A program made the position numbers and the translations under genes. From the NCBI GenBank assembly GCA_019745975.1, contig JAIESQ010000011.1:1-64000 (forward strand): a stretch of DNA of 64,000 nucleotides. Reading direction: 5' to 3'. The notes beneath the pieces are model-generated. The model was not told the origin of the DNA, made no database searches, and was given only the letters and a program-made list of their open reading frames with translations. The stretch is from Pirellulales bacterium (GTDB taxonomy: Bacteria; Planctomycetota; Planctomycetia; Pirellulales; JAEUIK01). Within the stretch, counting starts at the first letter, position 1. Each line of letters starts with the position of its first letter. Below are positions 18,019-27,184 of this stretch, in pieces.

Positions 18019-19431
18019 GTGAGACTTCTTTCGCCTGCTTGCCAGAATCTGATCGCGTCTTGGTTGGTTGCTGCACTCGCGTTGCTCGTTGTCAGTCGCC
18101 CGGCGCTGGCTGCTCGGCCCGCGACCGTCGCGCCGGCCGACGCGCTAGCAGCCTACGTCGCCAAGGCCGACGACAGCTATCGCTGGGAGAAGCGGCAGGA
18201 GCGCGAACTGTCGGGGGTGAAGTTCGTCGAGCTGCGCCTCGTGTCGCAAACGTGGAAGGACATCGTCTGGAAGCATCAGCTTTGGATCGCGCGGCCCGCC
18301 GAAGTGGCCGATGCCTCGCAAGGGGTGCTGGTGATCTCGGGGGGCGGCTGGAACGACGAGCTCGACAAGCCGGTCGATCCAGCCAAGGCGTCTGAAGCCA
18401 AGTTGCCGGGCGAAGCGGCACTGTTAGCCCAAGTGGTGCGGCAGGTGAAGGCCCCGGTGGCACTGTTGTCGCACGTGCCCTTTCAGCCAGTGTTCGATGG
18501 GATGACCGAGGACGAAATCATCGCGTACACCTTCGAGCAGTATTTGAAAACGCGCGACCCTGAATGGCCGCTGTTGTTGCCGATGGTCAAAGCGGCGGTG
18601 CGGGCGATGGACGCCACGCAGGAATTCACCAAGAAGGAATGGCAGCTCGATGTCAAAAACTTCACGGTCACCGGCGCGTCAAAGCGCGGCTGGACCACCT
18701 GGTTGACCGGCGCGGTCGATCCGCGGGCGACTGCCATCGCGCCGATTGTGATCGACATGCTCAATGGCCCGGCGCAAATGAAGAACCAGATCGCCAGTTG
18801 GGGCAAGTATTCGGAGCAGATCGAGGACTACACGCGCCGCGGCATTCAGCAACAGATGGACACGCCAGCGGGCCACGAGCTGAGCGCGATGGTCGATCCC
18901 TACAGCTATCGCCACAAGCTAGTGCAGCCGAAGCTGCTGGTGATGGGGACGAACGATCCGTACTGGTGCCTCGACGCCTGCAATTTCTATTGGGGCGATC
19001 TGAAAGGTGAGAAGCACCTGCTCTATGTACCGAACAAAGGGCACGGGGTCGACGATTTTGGGCGGCTGCTGGGGACGATTGGCGCCTTCCATCGTCAGGC
19101 CGCCGGCCAGTTCAAGCTTCCCGATTTGAAGTGGGACTACGATTCGAGCGACGAGAAGACCACGCTCACGATGACGTCGGACGTTTCGCCGCAGAAGGTC
19201 CAAGTTTGGCTGGCCACGGCGCCGACCAAAGACTTCCGCGAATCGAAGTGGGTGTCGCAGGATGTGGCGGCCGCCGATGGCCGGTTCGTGCACGAGCTGA
19301 CGGTCCCCAGCGTCGGCTATGCGGCGATCATTGGCGAGGCGGTTTATCGCGTCGATGGCCCGCCGTTCTACCTGTCGACGAACGTGCGGATCGTCGGCGG
19401 ACCGAAATCGGACGAGGCGGGCGGGAAGTAG
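18019..19431 (+). CDS. PhoPQ-activated pathogenicity-related protein (PqaA-like), exported
   Basis: 470 residues from a GTG at 18019 that gives a good signal peptide (core WLVAALALLVVS, cleavage after PALAA). The remainder matches the PqaA/AprA-type alpha/beta-hydrolase family, common in planctomycetes and found in Dictyostelium and Salmonella. The nucleophile-elbow region reads TGASKRGWTTW, and a late PNKGHG supplies the putative catalytic histidine. The reaction is unknown. A longer reading from GTG 17965 would bury the signal peptide, so 18019 is preferred. The DUF104/PIN module follows on the same strand after 56 bases. Confidence 0.87.
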   Translation: MRLLSPACQNLIASWLVAALALLVVSRPALAARPATVAPADALAAYVAKADDSYRWEKRQERELSGVKFVELRLVSQTWKDIVWKHQLWIARPAEVADASQGVLVISGGGWNDELDKPVDPAKASEAKLPGEAALLAQVVRQVKAPVALLSHVPFQPVFDGMTEDEIIAYTFEQYLKTRDPEWPLLLPMVKAAVRAMDATQEFTKKEWQLDVKNFTVTGASKRGWTTWLTGAVDPRATAIAPIVIDMLNGPAQMKNQIASWGKYSEQIEDYTRRGIQQQMDTPAGHELSAMVDPYSYRHKLVQPKLLVMGTNDPYWCLDACNFYWGDLKGEKHLLYVPNKGHGVDDFGRLLGTIGAFHRQAAGQFKLPDLKWDYDSSDEKTTLTMTSDVSPQKVQVWLATAPTKDFRESKWVSQDVAAADGRFVHELTVPSVGYAAIIGEAVYRVDGPPFYLSTNVRIVGGPKSDEAGGK

Positions 19432-19487
19432 ACTGGAATTGGACACGGCTTGTGCCAAGCGATCGATCATTCGCACCTGGAAACAAT

Positions 19488-19763
19488 ATGATCCAACGCG
19501 TTGACGCCATCTTTGAGAACGGGGTCTTTCGACCCGAGCAGCCCGTGCACGTGCCCGACGGCCAGCGCGTGTCGTTAAGCATCGAGACGCCGGTTGACAG
19601 CGCGGACGATCTAAGCGACATCACCGATTTGCTGGATCACGACTTCATGGAGTTCTGCAAAACGCATGTCGCGCCGCCCGGCCTGAGCGAGGCGCGCGCG
19701 ATTCTGAGCAAGTTCAAGGGCTCGCTTGCGGATTTCATTTCCGAGGAGCGCAGCGAGCGATAA
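19488..19763 (+). CDS. DUF104-type antitoxin
   Basis: 91 residues. The first 35 form the small beta-sheet motif of the DUF104/AF2212-like antitoxins (IFENGVFRPEQPVHVPDGQR). The remaining acidic and helical part would wrap the toxin. The PIN toxin gene starts one base after its stop, the usual layout of a VapBC-type pair. A small inverted repeat GCTTG-TGC-CAAGC lies at 19448-19460, about 28 bases before the start, and could be the autoregulatory operator. Confidence 0.8.
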   Translation: MIQRVDAIFENGVFRPEQPVHVPDGQRVSLSIETPVDSADDLSDITDLLDHDFMEFCKTHVAPPGLSEARAILSKFKGSLADFISEERSER

Positions 19764-19764
19764 G

Positions 19765-20220
19765 ATGGCTCGTTACTTTCTGGACTCTAGCGCGCTGGTC
19801 AAGCAATATCACGACGAGAGTGGTTCCAGAAAAGTGGCGCAGCTTTTCGCCGACCAGGGCAACCGGTTTCTTGTTTCGCGGTTGGCGCTAGTGGAAGTTC
19901 GTTCGAGTTTCGCGCGACTCGTTCGCGTGGGTGTTTTGACAACTGCAGATTTCGCGCGGCTTGCTGCTCAGTTGGAGAGTGATGTGTCTGCAAAGATCTT
20001 GGTTGTCGCGGCGCTAAGCAGCCAACGGCTTCGCGATGCGTCGGAGCTGCTCGGCACCCATGGTCTTACAAAGAGTTTACGCACGCTCGACGCCATCCAT
20101 CTGGCCACTGCGCAATCGTTGCATCAACGGACTCGTCTGGCCGCTTTCGTTGCAGCAGACAAGAAGCTACTTGCGGTCGCGGGCGATGCATGTGGCCTTG
20201 CAATCGTCGACGTGAGTTGA
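19765..20220 (+). CDS. PIN-domain toxin (VapC-like ribonuclease)
   Basis: 151 residues. The Mg-binding acidic residues of PIN nucleases are visible: D6 in YFLDSSALVK, the glutamate in ALVEVRSSF, and the aspartate of LDAIHLATA; AADKKLL near the end supplies the fourth. VapC proteins cut tRNA or rRNA when the antitoxin is degraded. The gene starts one base after the DUF104 antitoxin stop, so translation is coupled. Confidence 0.88.
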   Translation: MARYFLDSSALVKQYHDESGSRKVAQLFADQGNRFLVSRLALVEVRSSFARLVRVGVLTTADFARLAAQLESDVSAKILVVAALSSQRLRDASELLGTHGLTKSLRTLDAIHLATAQSLHQRTRLAAFVAADKKLLAVAGDACGLAIVDVS

Positions 20221-20238
20221 GCGGAACGGAGAACTGAC

Positions 20239-20952
20239 ATGGCGCACTGGCAAAACCGCAGCGAGCCCGCCTGGGAGGGCTTCGAGTTCAAGCAGCCTTA
20301 TGCGAAGGGGCTCAAGCGGCTGCGCGAGGAAGTGCTCGCCAAGACCGATTTCGATCCGGCCACGCTCTGGCAATGGGGGACCATGCAAGCGATGGCGGTG
20401 ATCGGCATCTTGAAGCGCTGTGAGCGCGAGTTCGGACAGCGTGGACAAGAGGTCGTGGCCCAATCGCTCTACGACGTCGGCCACGACGTGGGGCAACAAA
20501 TACTCGCCGGCACCAGCAAGCCCGAAGGAATGACGGCGACCGAGTTCGTCAGCTTCTACGCGACGGTGATCAACCGCATCGCCTACGCGTCGCTCGAAGC
20601 GCCGCGGATCGACGGCCCCGACCAGGCCAGCTTCGACATCCTTTGGTGCCCTCACCAGGATCACTATCAGGCGTTCGATTGCCGGGTGCAGCGGTATTTT
20701 GTCGAAGGGATGATCGCCGCGGCCCAGGAATACGCGGCCGAGGCGGGCTTCGATGTGCGGTTCGACAGCACGATCCCGGCCGGCGCGCCGACGTGCCACT
20801 TCACGATGTGGCTGCGCCAGGAGCAGGAGGGCGCCGCCGACAAGTCCGGCACTGCGGATGAACGCACCGCCTGGCGGCAGATGACCGCGGCGATCGACGC
20901 CAAAGCGCTGGAGATCGCGGCCCGGGAGAAGCGCTCGGCACATTCGCTGTAG
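20239..20952 (+). CDS. ATC-hydrolase-like (PF14196-type) protein
   Basis: 237 residues, soluble, no signal peptide. The long helical first half and the C-terminal block with GAPTCHFTMWLR resemble the family named after L-2-amino-thiazoline-4-carboxylic acid hydrolase, which is widespread and mostly uncharacterised. The conserved CHF could bind a metal or substrate. It follows the PIN toxin by 18 bases but is probably not part of that module. The assignment is by remembered pattern only. Confidence 0.6.
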   Translation: MAHWQNRSEPAWEGFEFKQPYAKGLKRLREEVLAKTDFDPATLWQWGTMQAMAVIGILKRCEREFGQRGQEVVAQSLYDVGHDVGQQILAGTSKPEGMTATEFVSFYATVINRIAYASLEAPRIDGPDQASFDILWCPHQDHYQAFDCRVQRYFVEGMIAAAQEYAAEAGFDVRFDSTIPAGAPTCHFTMWLRQEQEGAADKSGTADERTAWRQMTAAIDAKALEIAAREKRSAHSL

Positions 20953-20976
20953 ACCAAAGTTTTCCTGCGCCTGATT

Positions 20977-21071
20977 ATGTGACCGTCGGTGTGCCACTGC
21001 TTCGCAGAAGCAGTGCAATCATGCCGCACGAGCACTGCTTGCCGCGAGGGCAAGCAGTGGCACACGGACAT
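20977..21071. repeat. CACTGCTT double-hairpin element, compact form
   Basis: The outer arms are GTGTGCCAC/GTGGCACAC, with ATGT...CCG/CGGACAT beyond them. Inside are two clean hairpins, CACTGCTTC-gca-GAAGCAGTG and CACTGCTTGCC-gcgag-GGCAAGCAGTG. It sits in the gap between the convergent ends of the ATC-hydrolase-like and DUF1559 genes, like its relative at 9806-9981. Confidence 0.8.
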
Positions 21072-21097
21072 ACACCACCCGGGCAGGGTGCCGCGCG

Positions 21098-21964
21098 CTA
21101 CGGCACGACCACCGCTTCGCCACCATCGACGGTCATGAGAGCGTCGACCCGCTGCGAGCTGGTGATGTCCGGTATCGTTTGCACGCTGGCATCCCCCATC
21201 AGCGCGTGCCAGCCGCTAGGGTGATTGCTGAAGGGGGGGCTGTTGGCGGCTCCCGAACCGGCAGTAGGTTCGTCGCGCGGCTCAAGCCAGTTGATTTGCG
21301 AGCCGGAGTATTCCATCACGGCGATGGTGTTCGACAGGCCATCGGTGACTTCGGGAAGCCTGCGCGCGTTGGCGCCAGGGAACATGCGGTCGGGGCCGAC
21401 CGCCGCGACGTAGCTCGTGTGGTTGGTGAACTGGTCGGCATCGGTCGGGCAGGTGTACTCTTGCGGCATCTGGTCGGCGAGCGCCATGTTCGCGGGGCTA
21501 TCCCACGGCTCGTCGAAGTCGTACTGATCGTAGACGTGCTGATAGCCGAGTTGCGGCAGAATGAGGACCCGCCAACTGTGCATCGGCTGGCCGTCTTCGT
21601 CGGGAATGTACGCCGGGGGAAAGCAATCATGCTGTGCTTGATAGGAATGCAAGGCCACGCCGATCTGTCTGAGGTTGTTCTGGCACTGCGCCTTGCGGCC
21701 GGCCTCGCGGGCTGCGTTGACAGCCGGCAATAGCAGCATCGCTAACGCGCCCATGCAGATGAGCAGGATCACAATAACTCCGCCCAGGATGAGGGCGATC
21801 ATCAGGGCGCTGGACTTTGACGGGGCAGCGGCGACTGCCGCGCTGTGCGCGCCATGGACGGTGATCGGCTGCCCGCAACTGGCACACGCTCCGGTGCGCC
21901 CGATGAACTGGTCGGCGACGAGCGTCTGCGCACCGCAATGCGGACAGATGAAATTGACCGGCAT
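21098..21964 (-). CDS. DUF1559-family protein with N-terminal zinc ribbon
   Basis: 288 residues from ATG 21962-21964, with GAGGGG six bases upstream. The N terminus has a zinc ribbon (CPHCG...CASCG, about residues 7-29), then a membrane span (about 53-77), then the DUF1559 hallmark LLPAVNAAREAGRKAQCQNN with NLRQIGVALHSYQ. DUF1559 proteins are hugely expanded in planctomycetes and usually begin with a type IV pilin-like N-methylation site. Here the ribbon replaces it, so processing by a prepilin peptidase is unlikely. It is divergent from the giant dehydrogenase gene. Role unknown. Confidence 0.88.
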   Translation of the reverse strand: MPVNFICPHCGAQTLVADQFIGRTGACASCGQPITVHGAHSAAVAAAPSKSSALMIALILGGVIVILLICMGALAMLLLPAVNAAREAGRKAQCQNNLRQIGVALHSYQAQHDCFPPAYIPDEDGQPMHSWRVLILPQLGYQHVYDQYDFDEPWDSPANMALADQMPQEYTCPTDADQFTNHTSYVAAVGPDRMFPGANARRLPEVTDGLSNTIAVMEYSGSQINWLEPRDEPTAGSGAANSPPFSNHPSGWHALMGDASVQTIPDITSSQRVDALMTVDGGEAVVVP

Positions 21965-22195
21965 GCTGCACCCCTCAGTGAAGAATGGTTGACCGCACCA
22001 GCGCCAAGCGCCGCCTCCGACGGCACGGTGGCCGCATCTTAGCGGATTGCCGGCGATTTGCGACTGGCTGGCGGATTCTCGCAATTGCCAGTCGCGAGCC
22101 ATAGAAGCATGGCGTTTCGCGGCAACTTGACCATAATTTAGCGAGGGCCGCCGGGCCGCGAATCCGCTCCTGCTCGCACAAGGAAGGAACGATCC

Positions 22196-25100
22196 TTGAG
22201 GATTACCCGATCTACGTTGCCGCTCTTGATGTTCTGCTTCGTTGCGCCGCTCAGGGTGCTGGCCGGCGCGCCCGGGCAGCTTGAGCTCAAGCCCGGCGAT
22301 CACGTGGCGATCATCGGCAACACGCTGGCCGAGCGATTGCAGCACGATGGCTGGTTCGAGGCGCGTTTGCACGCCCGCTATCCGCAGCACCAGCTTTCGA
22401 TCCGTAACCTGGGCTTCTCGGGGGACGAATTGAAGCTGCGGTTGCGCTCGCAGGATTTCGGCAGCCCCGACGACTGGCTCACGCGCGTGGCCGCCGATGT
22501 CGTGCTGGCGATGTTCGGCCATGGCGAGTCGTATGCTGGCGAGGCAGGCCTGGCGGCGTTCAAGGCCGATCTGGCCGAGTTCATTACCCATACGCTGGGT
22601 CAGAAGTACAACGGACGTACCGCGCCGCGGCTAGCGATCATTGGCCCGCTGGCGTTCGAAAAGTTAGGCGACATCAACCTGCCCGACGGCGCGGCCGACA
22701 ACGAGCGTCGGATTCTGTACACGGCCGCGATGGCCGAGGTGTGCCAGGCGCACAACGTTCCCTTTGTCGACTTATTTGCGCTCAGCCGCGCGGCGTACGA
22801 AGCTGAGCTGCGGCCGCTGACGATCAACGGCGTACATCTGACCGAGTACGGCAACCAGGTCATCTCGCGGGCGATCGCTAAGGAATTGTTTGGCGATCCC
22901 GAGGGCGCGGCGGCGGACGACGCCAAGCTTGAGCCGCTGCGGCAGGCAGTCGCCGACAAGAGCTTCGTCTGGTTCGAGCGCTACCGCACGGTCGACGGCT
23001 ATTCGATCTATGGCGGTCGGGCCGACCTGAAGTTTGTCGCGGGGCAAACGAACCGCGTCGTTATGCAGCGTGAAATGGAAGTGCTCGACGCAATGACCGC
23101 CAATCGCGACGCGCGGATCTGGGCACTGGCGCGCGGCGAGAACCCGCCGCCAGTCGACGATTCGAACACGCCCGAGTTTATTCCCGTGGTCACGAACAAA
23201 CCGGGCCGGCTCCCGGGGGGTAAGCACGAATTCCTCGATGGCGACGCGGCGATCGAGAAGATGACCGTGGCCGATGGGATGAAGGTCAACTTGTTCGCCT
23301 CGGAAAAGCAGTTCCCCGAATTGGTCAATCCCGTGCAGATGTCGTGGGACACCGCGGGCCGACTGTGGGTGGCCGTGTGGCCCACCTATCCGCACTGGAA
23401 GCCCAAGGAAGCGATGTGCGACAAGCTGCTGGTGCTGGAAGACAGCGACGGCGACGGCCGCGCCGATCGCTGCACGCACTTTGCCGACGATCTGAACTGC
23501 CCCACCGGATTCGAGTTCTACAACGGTGGCGTGTTGGTGGCCCAAGCGCCCTATCTAATGTTCTTGAAGGACACCGATGGCGACGGGCGGGCCGACTACC
23601 GCCAGCGGCTCGTGAGCAGCCTCGACTCGGCCGATACGCACCACGCGGCCAACAGCTTCGTGCTCGATCCCGGCGGCGCAGTCTACTTTCAGGAAGGGAC
23701 GTTCCACCACACGCAGGTGGAAACTCCTTGGGGCCCGAATGTGCGGCTGGCCAACGCCGGCGTGTTCCGCTATGAGCCACGCGCGCAGAAGTTCGAGGTC
23801 TACGTCACCCACGGTTTCGCCAATCCTCACGGGCACGTCTTCGATCGTTGGGGGCAGGACATCGTGGTCGACGGCACAGGCTCGAACCCGTATCACGCGG
23901 CGCTCTTCTCGGGCCGGCTCGCATTTCCCGAAAAGCATCCTTCGCCGCCGCAGGTCTATCAACAGCGCACACGCCCTTGCCCCGGCATGGAGTACCTGAG
24001 CAGTCGGCACTTCCCCGACGCGATGCAAGGGCGATTGCTGGTCGGCAACGTGATCGGCTTCCAGGGGATATTGCAGTACGAAGTGTTCGACGAGGGCGCC
24101 AGCTTTGGGGCCAAGGAAGTCGAGCCGCTGTTGTCGTCGAGCGATCAGAACTTTCGTCCGTCGGATATCAAGATCGGGCCCGACGGCGCGATCTACTTTC
24201 TCGACTGGCACAACCCGATCATCGGCCACATGCAGCACAACTTGCGCGATCCCAGTCGCGATCGCGAGCATGGCCGCGTCTATCGAGTCACCTGCGAGGG
24301 GCGACCGCTGTCGCCGCCGACGATAATCGCCGGCGAGCCGATCCCCGCGCTGCTCGAATTGCTCAAATCGCGCGAGGAGCGCGTGCGCTACCGGGCCCGC
24401 ATCGAGCTGGCATCGCGCGAGATCGGTCCCGTGCTGGCGGATGCCAACGCGTGGATTGCCGGGCTCGACCAGAGCGCTCCCGAACGCGAGCACCACCTGC
24501 TCGACGCACTGTGGCTGATGCAGTCGTTTAACGTGGTGAATGTCGATCTGTTGAAGCGCGTACTGGCATCGCCTGACTTTCGCGCGCGGGCTGCGGCCAC
24601 GCGCGTGCTCTGCTACCAGCGCGATCGCGTCTCCGACGCCTTGGAGATGCTTAAATCGCTGGCGGCCGACGCGCATCCCCGCGTGCGGCTCGAAGCGGTG
24701 CGCGCGGCCAGCTTCTTCCCGCTGGCCGAGGCGATCGAAGTGCCGCTCGTGGCATCGGAGCATCCCAGCGATCGCTTTCTGGCGTACGTGTCGGGCGAAA
24801 CGATGAAGGCGTTGGCGCCGCACGTGCGCGACGCCATCGCGGCCCGGCGACCGATTCGTTTTACAACGCCGGCCGGGGCACGCTACTTCCTGAAAAACGT
24901 CAGCAACGACGACCTGGTGAAGCTCGATCCCACGCCGCAGGTATGGCGCGAAATGCTCTCGCGCGCGGGGATCCGCGACGAGGAGCGCCGCCGCGCCTTG
25001 CAGTCGCTGGCCGACGACCGGAAGGTAGCGCCATCCGCGCTGCTACTGGAGATCATCGCTGATCTCGACGCCGCGCAGTCGCTGGCGGACGAAAGCGTGC

Positions 25101-27163
25101 TGTTCGACCTGGTGCGGCTCTTGACCGACCTGCCGGCCGGCGACCTGTCCGTGGCGCGCGATCGCATCGAGCAACTCACTACCGAGGGGAAGCGACCAGT
25201 CACGCGGCAACTGGCCTTCGTCGCGCTGGTGGCGGCCGATGGCGGCGCCGATCGCGTTTGGGAGAGCGCCTCGACCAAGGCGTCGGCCCTAACCGATCTG
25301 GTGAGTGCCGTCCCACTCATTCGCGATCCCAGTGGGCGAGCGGCGCTCTATCAGCGCCTGGAGTCGCTAGTAGCCGGTTTGCCACCGCAACTGGCCCCCA
25401 GTGCGACGACCGATCAGGAAATGCTCGGGCGATTCGTGCGCGTGGACCTCCTCGGCCGGCAGCGCACCCTGACGCTCGCCGAGGTCGAAGTCTACAGCGA
25501 GGGGCGCAACGTCGCGCTCGATGGCCGCGCGTCGCAGAGCGACACCGCTCACGGTGGCGATGCAGCCCGCGGGATCGATGGCAATAGGTCAGGCGAGTAT
25601 TCCGCAGGCGGGCAAACCCACACCAGCGAGAACGCTCACAATCCCTGGTGGGAGGTCGATCTGGGGAGCGCACTGCCGATCGACAAGGTGGTGGTTTTCA
25701 ATCGCACCGATGACAGTTTGGGCACGCGGCTCGAAGGTTTCGTGCTCAAGGTTCTCGACGCCGATCGCAAGACGATTTTCGAGAGCGGCAAGCTGTCGGC
25801 GCCGACGCCGCAGACTGAGATCGCCGTCGGCGGCACGTCGGTCGAGCGCACGATTCGCCGCGGCGCGATGTTGGCGCTGGCCAGCATTCGCGGTCAGGAA
25901 GGGCCGGCTTTCCGGGCGATCGCTCCACGTTTGACCGACGAGCGCGATCGTCCGGCGGCGCTGGCGGCGCTGCTGCGCATTCCGCCGCAGCATTGGCCGA
26001 AGGATGACGCGCCCGCCCTGGCCGATCAGGTTTTGGCGTATCTCGGCAGCTTGCCGGTCGAAGCCCGCACGAGCCCGGCGGCACTCGACGCCGTGCAGGT
26101 CGGCGACCAGTTGGCGGCACTGTTGCCTACGGATCAGGCTGCGTCGCTGCGGCGCAAGCTGGGTGAGCTCGGCGTGCGGGTGCTGCGGTTGGGTACGGTC
26201 ACCGATCAGATGCGCTACGATCAGGAGCAGCTCGTGGTCGCCGCCGGCCGGCCGATCGAGATTCTGCTGGAAAACACCGACCTGATGCCGCACAACCTGG
26301 TGATCGCGCAGCCCGGCTCGATGGAAGAGATCGGCAATCTGGCCGAGGCAGCGGCGACCGATCCTGGCGCGGTGGCCCGCAATTACGTGCCGTCCTCGGA
26401 CAAGATCCTGCTGGCGAGCCGGCTGCTGCGCCCGCGCGAGTCGCAGCGGCTGCGCTGGACCGCGCCGACCGAGCCGGGCGTTTATCCCTATGTTTGCACC
26501 TATCCCGGGCATTGGCGGCGGATGTTCGGCAGCCTGTACGTGGTTGAGAATCTCGACGACTACCTGGCGGCCCCGGAGAAATACGTAGCCGAACATCGGT
26601 TGGCGCCGCGCGACGAACTGCTGAAGTTCAACCGCCCGCGCACTGTGTGGACCGTCGACGATCTTTCGGAGTCGATCGCGCACCTGGCCGAGCGCTCGTT
26701 CGCGGGGGGCAAACGGATGTTCGAGGTCGCCAGTTGCGTGGCTTGCCACAAGCTCAATGGCAGCGGGCAGGAATTTGGCCCCGATCTGGCGAAGCTCGAT
26801 GCCAAGTTGACGCCAGCCGATATTCTCCGCGCCGTGATCGAACCATCGCACAAGATCGACGACAAGTACACGATGTACACGTTTGAGCTCGACTCGGGCC
26901 AAACGCTCACCGCCATGATCGTAAAAGAAACCGCCGGCACGCTCGAGGTGATCGAGAATCCGCTGGCCAAAGTGCAACCAGTGGTCTTGAACAAGCAAGA
27001 AATCGTTGCCCGCGAGAAGTCGGCCGCCTCGATCATGCCCAAGGGATTGCTCGACAAACTGACGCACGAAGAGATTCTCGACTTGTTGAGCTACGTGATC
27101 GCGCGCGGCGCTGCCGAACATACGGTGTTCCAGGGTGGCGGGCACGACCACGGCGGACACTAG
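22196..27163 (+). CDS. Giant exported fusion: SGNH-like / PVC dehydrogenase / F5-8C / cupredoxin / cytochrome c
   Basis: 1655 residues. The TTG at 22196 is preceded by AAGGAAGG and gives a signal peptide. In order: an SGNH-hydrolase-like region (about 30-240; the Asp of the last block is Asn in NGVHLTEYG); a PVC-type membrane-bound dehydrogenase beta-propeller (about 345-700) with Asp-rich repeats such as DSDGDGRAD; HEAT-like repeats (about 720-900); an F5/8 type C-like sugar-binding module (about 1080-1190); a cupredoxin with ligands H1366, C1434, H1439 and M1443; and a c-type cytochrome with CVACH at 1514-1518. It probably acts in the periplasm, passing electrons from a substrate dehydrogenation through copper to haem. 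The DUF1549 gene follows after 21 bases, suggesting an operon for polysaccharide or organic substrate oxidation. Confidence 0.9.
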   Translation: MRITRSTLPLLMFCFVAPLRVLAGAPGQLELKPGDHVAIIGNTLAERLQHDGWFEARLHARYPQHQLSIRNLGFSGDELKLRLRSQDFGSPDDWLTRVAADVVLAMFGHGESYAGEAGLAAFKADLAEFITHTLGQKYNGRTAPRLAIIGPLAFEKLGDINLPDGAADNERRILYTAAMAEVCQAHNVPFVDLFALSRAAYEAELRPLTINGVHLTEYGNQVISRAIAKELFGDPEGAAADDAKLEPLRQAVADKSFVWFERYRTVDGYSIYGGRADLKFVAGQTNRVVMQREMEVLDAMTANRDARIWALARGENPPPVDDSNTPEFIPVVTNKPGRLPGGKHEFLDGDAAIEKMTVADGMKVNLFASEKQFPELVNPVQMSWDTAGRLWVAVWPTYPHWKPKEAMCDKLLVLEDSDGDGRADRCTHFADDLNCPTGFEFYNGGVLVAQAPYLMFLKDTDGDGRADYRQRLVSSLDSADTHHAANSFVLDPGGAVYFQEGTFHHTQVETPWGPNVRLANAGVFRYEPRAQKFEVYVTHGFANPHGHVFDRWGQDIVVDGTGSNPYHAALFSGRLAFPEKHPSPPQVYQQRTRPCPGMEYLSSRHFPDAMQGRLLVGNVIGFQGILQYEVFDEGASFGAKEVEPLLSSSDQNFRPSDIKIGPDGAIYFLDWHNPIIGHMQHNLRDPSRDREHGRVYRVTCEGRPLSPPTIIAGEPIPALLELLKSREERVRYRARIELASREIGPVLADANAWIAGLDQSAPEREHHLLDALWLMQSFNVVNVDLLKRVLASPDFRARAAATRVLCYQRDRVSDALEMLKSLAADAHPRVRLEAVRAASFFPLAEAIEVPLVASEHPSDRFLAYVSGETMKALAPHVRDAIAARRPIRFTTPAGARYFLKNVSNDDLVKLDPTPQVWREMLSRAGIRDEERRRALQSLADDRKVAPSALLLEIIADLDAAQSLADESVLFDLVRLLTDLPAGDLSVARDRIEQLTTEGKRPVTRQLAFVALVAADGGADRVWESASTKASALTDLVSAVPLIRDPSGRAALYQRLESLVAGLPPQLAPSATTDQEMLGRFVRVDLLGRQRTLTLAEVEVYSEGRNVALDGRASQSDTAHGGDAARGIDGNRSGEYSAGGQTHTSENAHNPWWEVDLGSALPIDKVVVFNRTDDSLGTRLEGFVLKVLDADRKTIFESGKLSAPTPQTEIAVGGTSVERTIRRGAMLALASIRGQEGPAFRAIAPRLTDERDRPAALAALLRIPPQHWPKDDAPALADQVLAYLGSLPVEARTSPAALDAVQVGDQLAALLPTDQAASLRRKLGELGVRVLRLGTVTDQMRYDQEQLVVAAGRPIEILLENTDLMPHNLVIAQPGSMEEIGNLAEAAATDPGAVARNYVPSSDKILLASRLLRPRESQRLRWTAPTEPGVYPYVCTYPGHWRRMFGSLYVVENLDDYLAAPEKYVAEHRLAPRDELLKFNRPRTVWTVDDLSESIAHLAERSFAGGKRMFEVASCVACHKLNGSGQEFGPDLAKLDAKLTPADILRAVIEPSHKIDDKYTMYTFELDSGQTLTAMIVKETAGTLEVIENPLAKVQPVVLNKQEIVAREKSAASIMPKGLLDKLTHEEILDLLSYVIARGAAEHTVFQGGGHDHGGH

Positions 27164-27184
27164 TCCCCCGCGCGAGGAACATGG

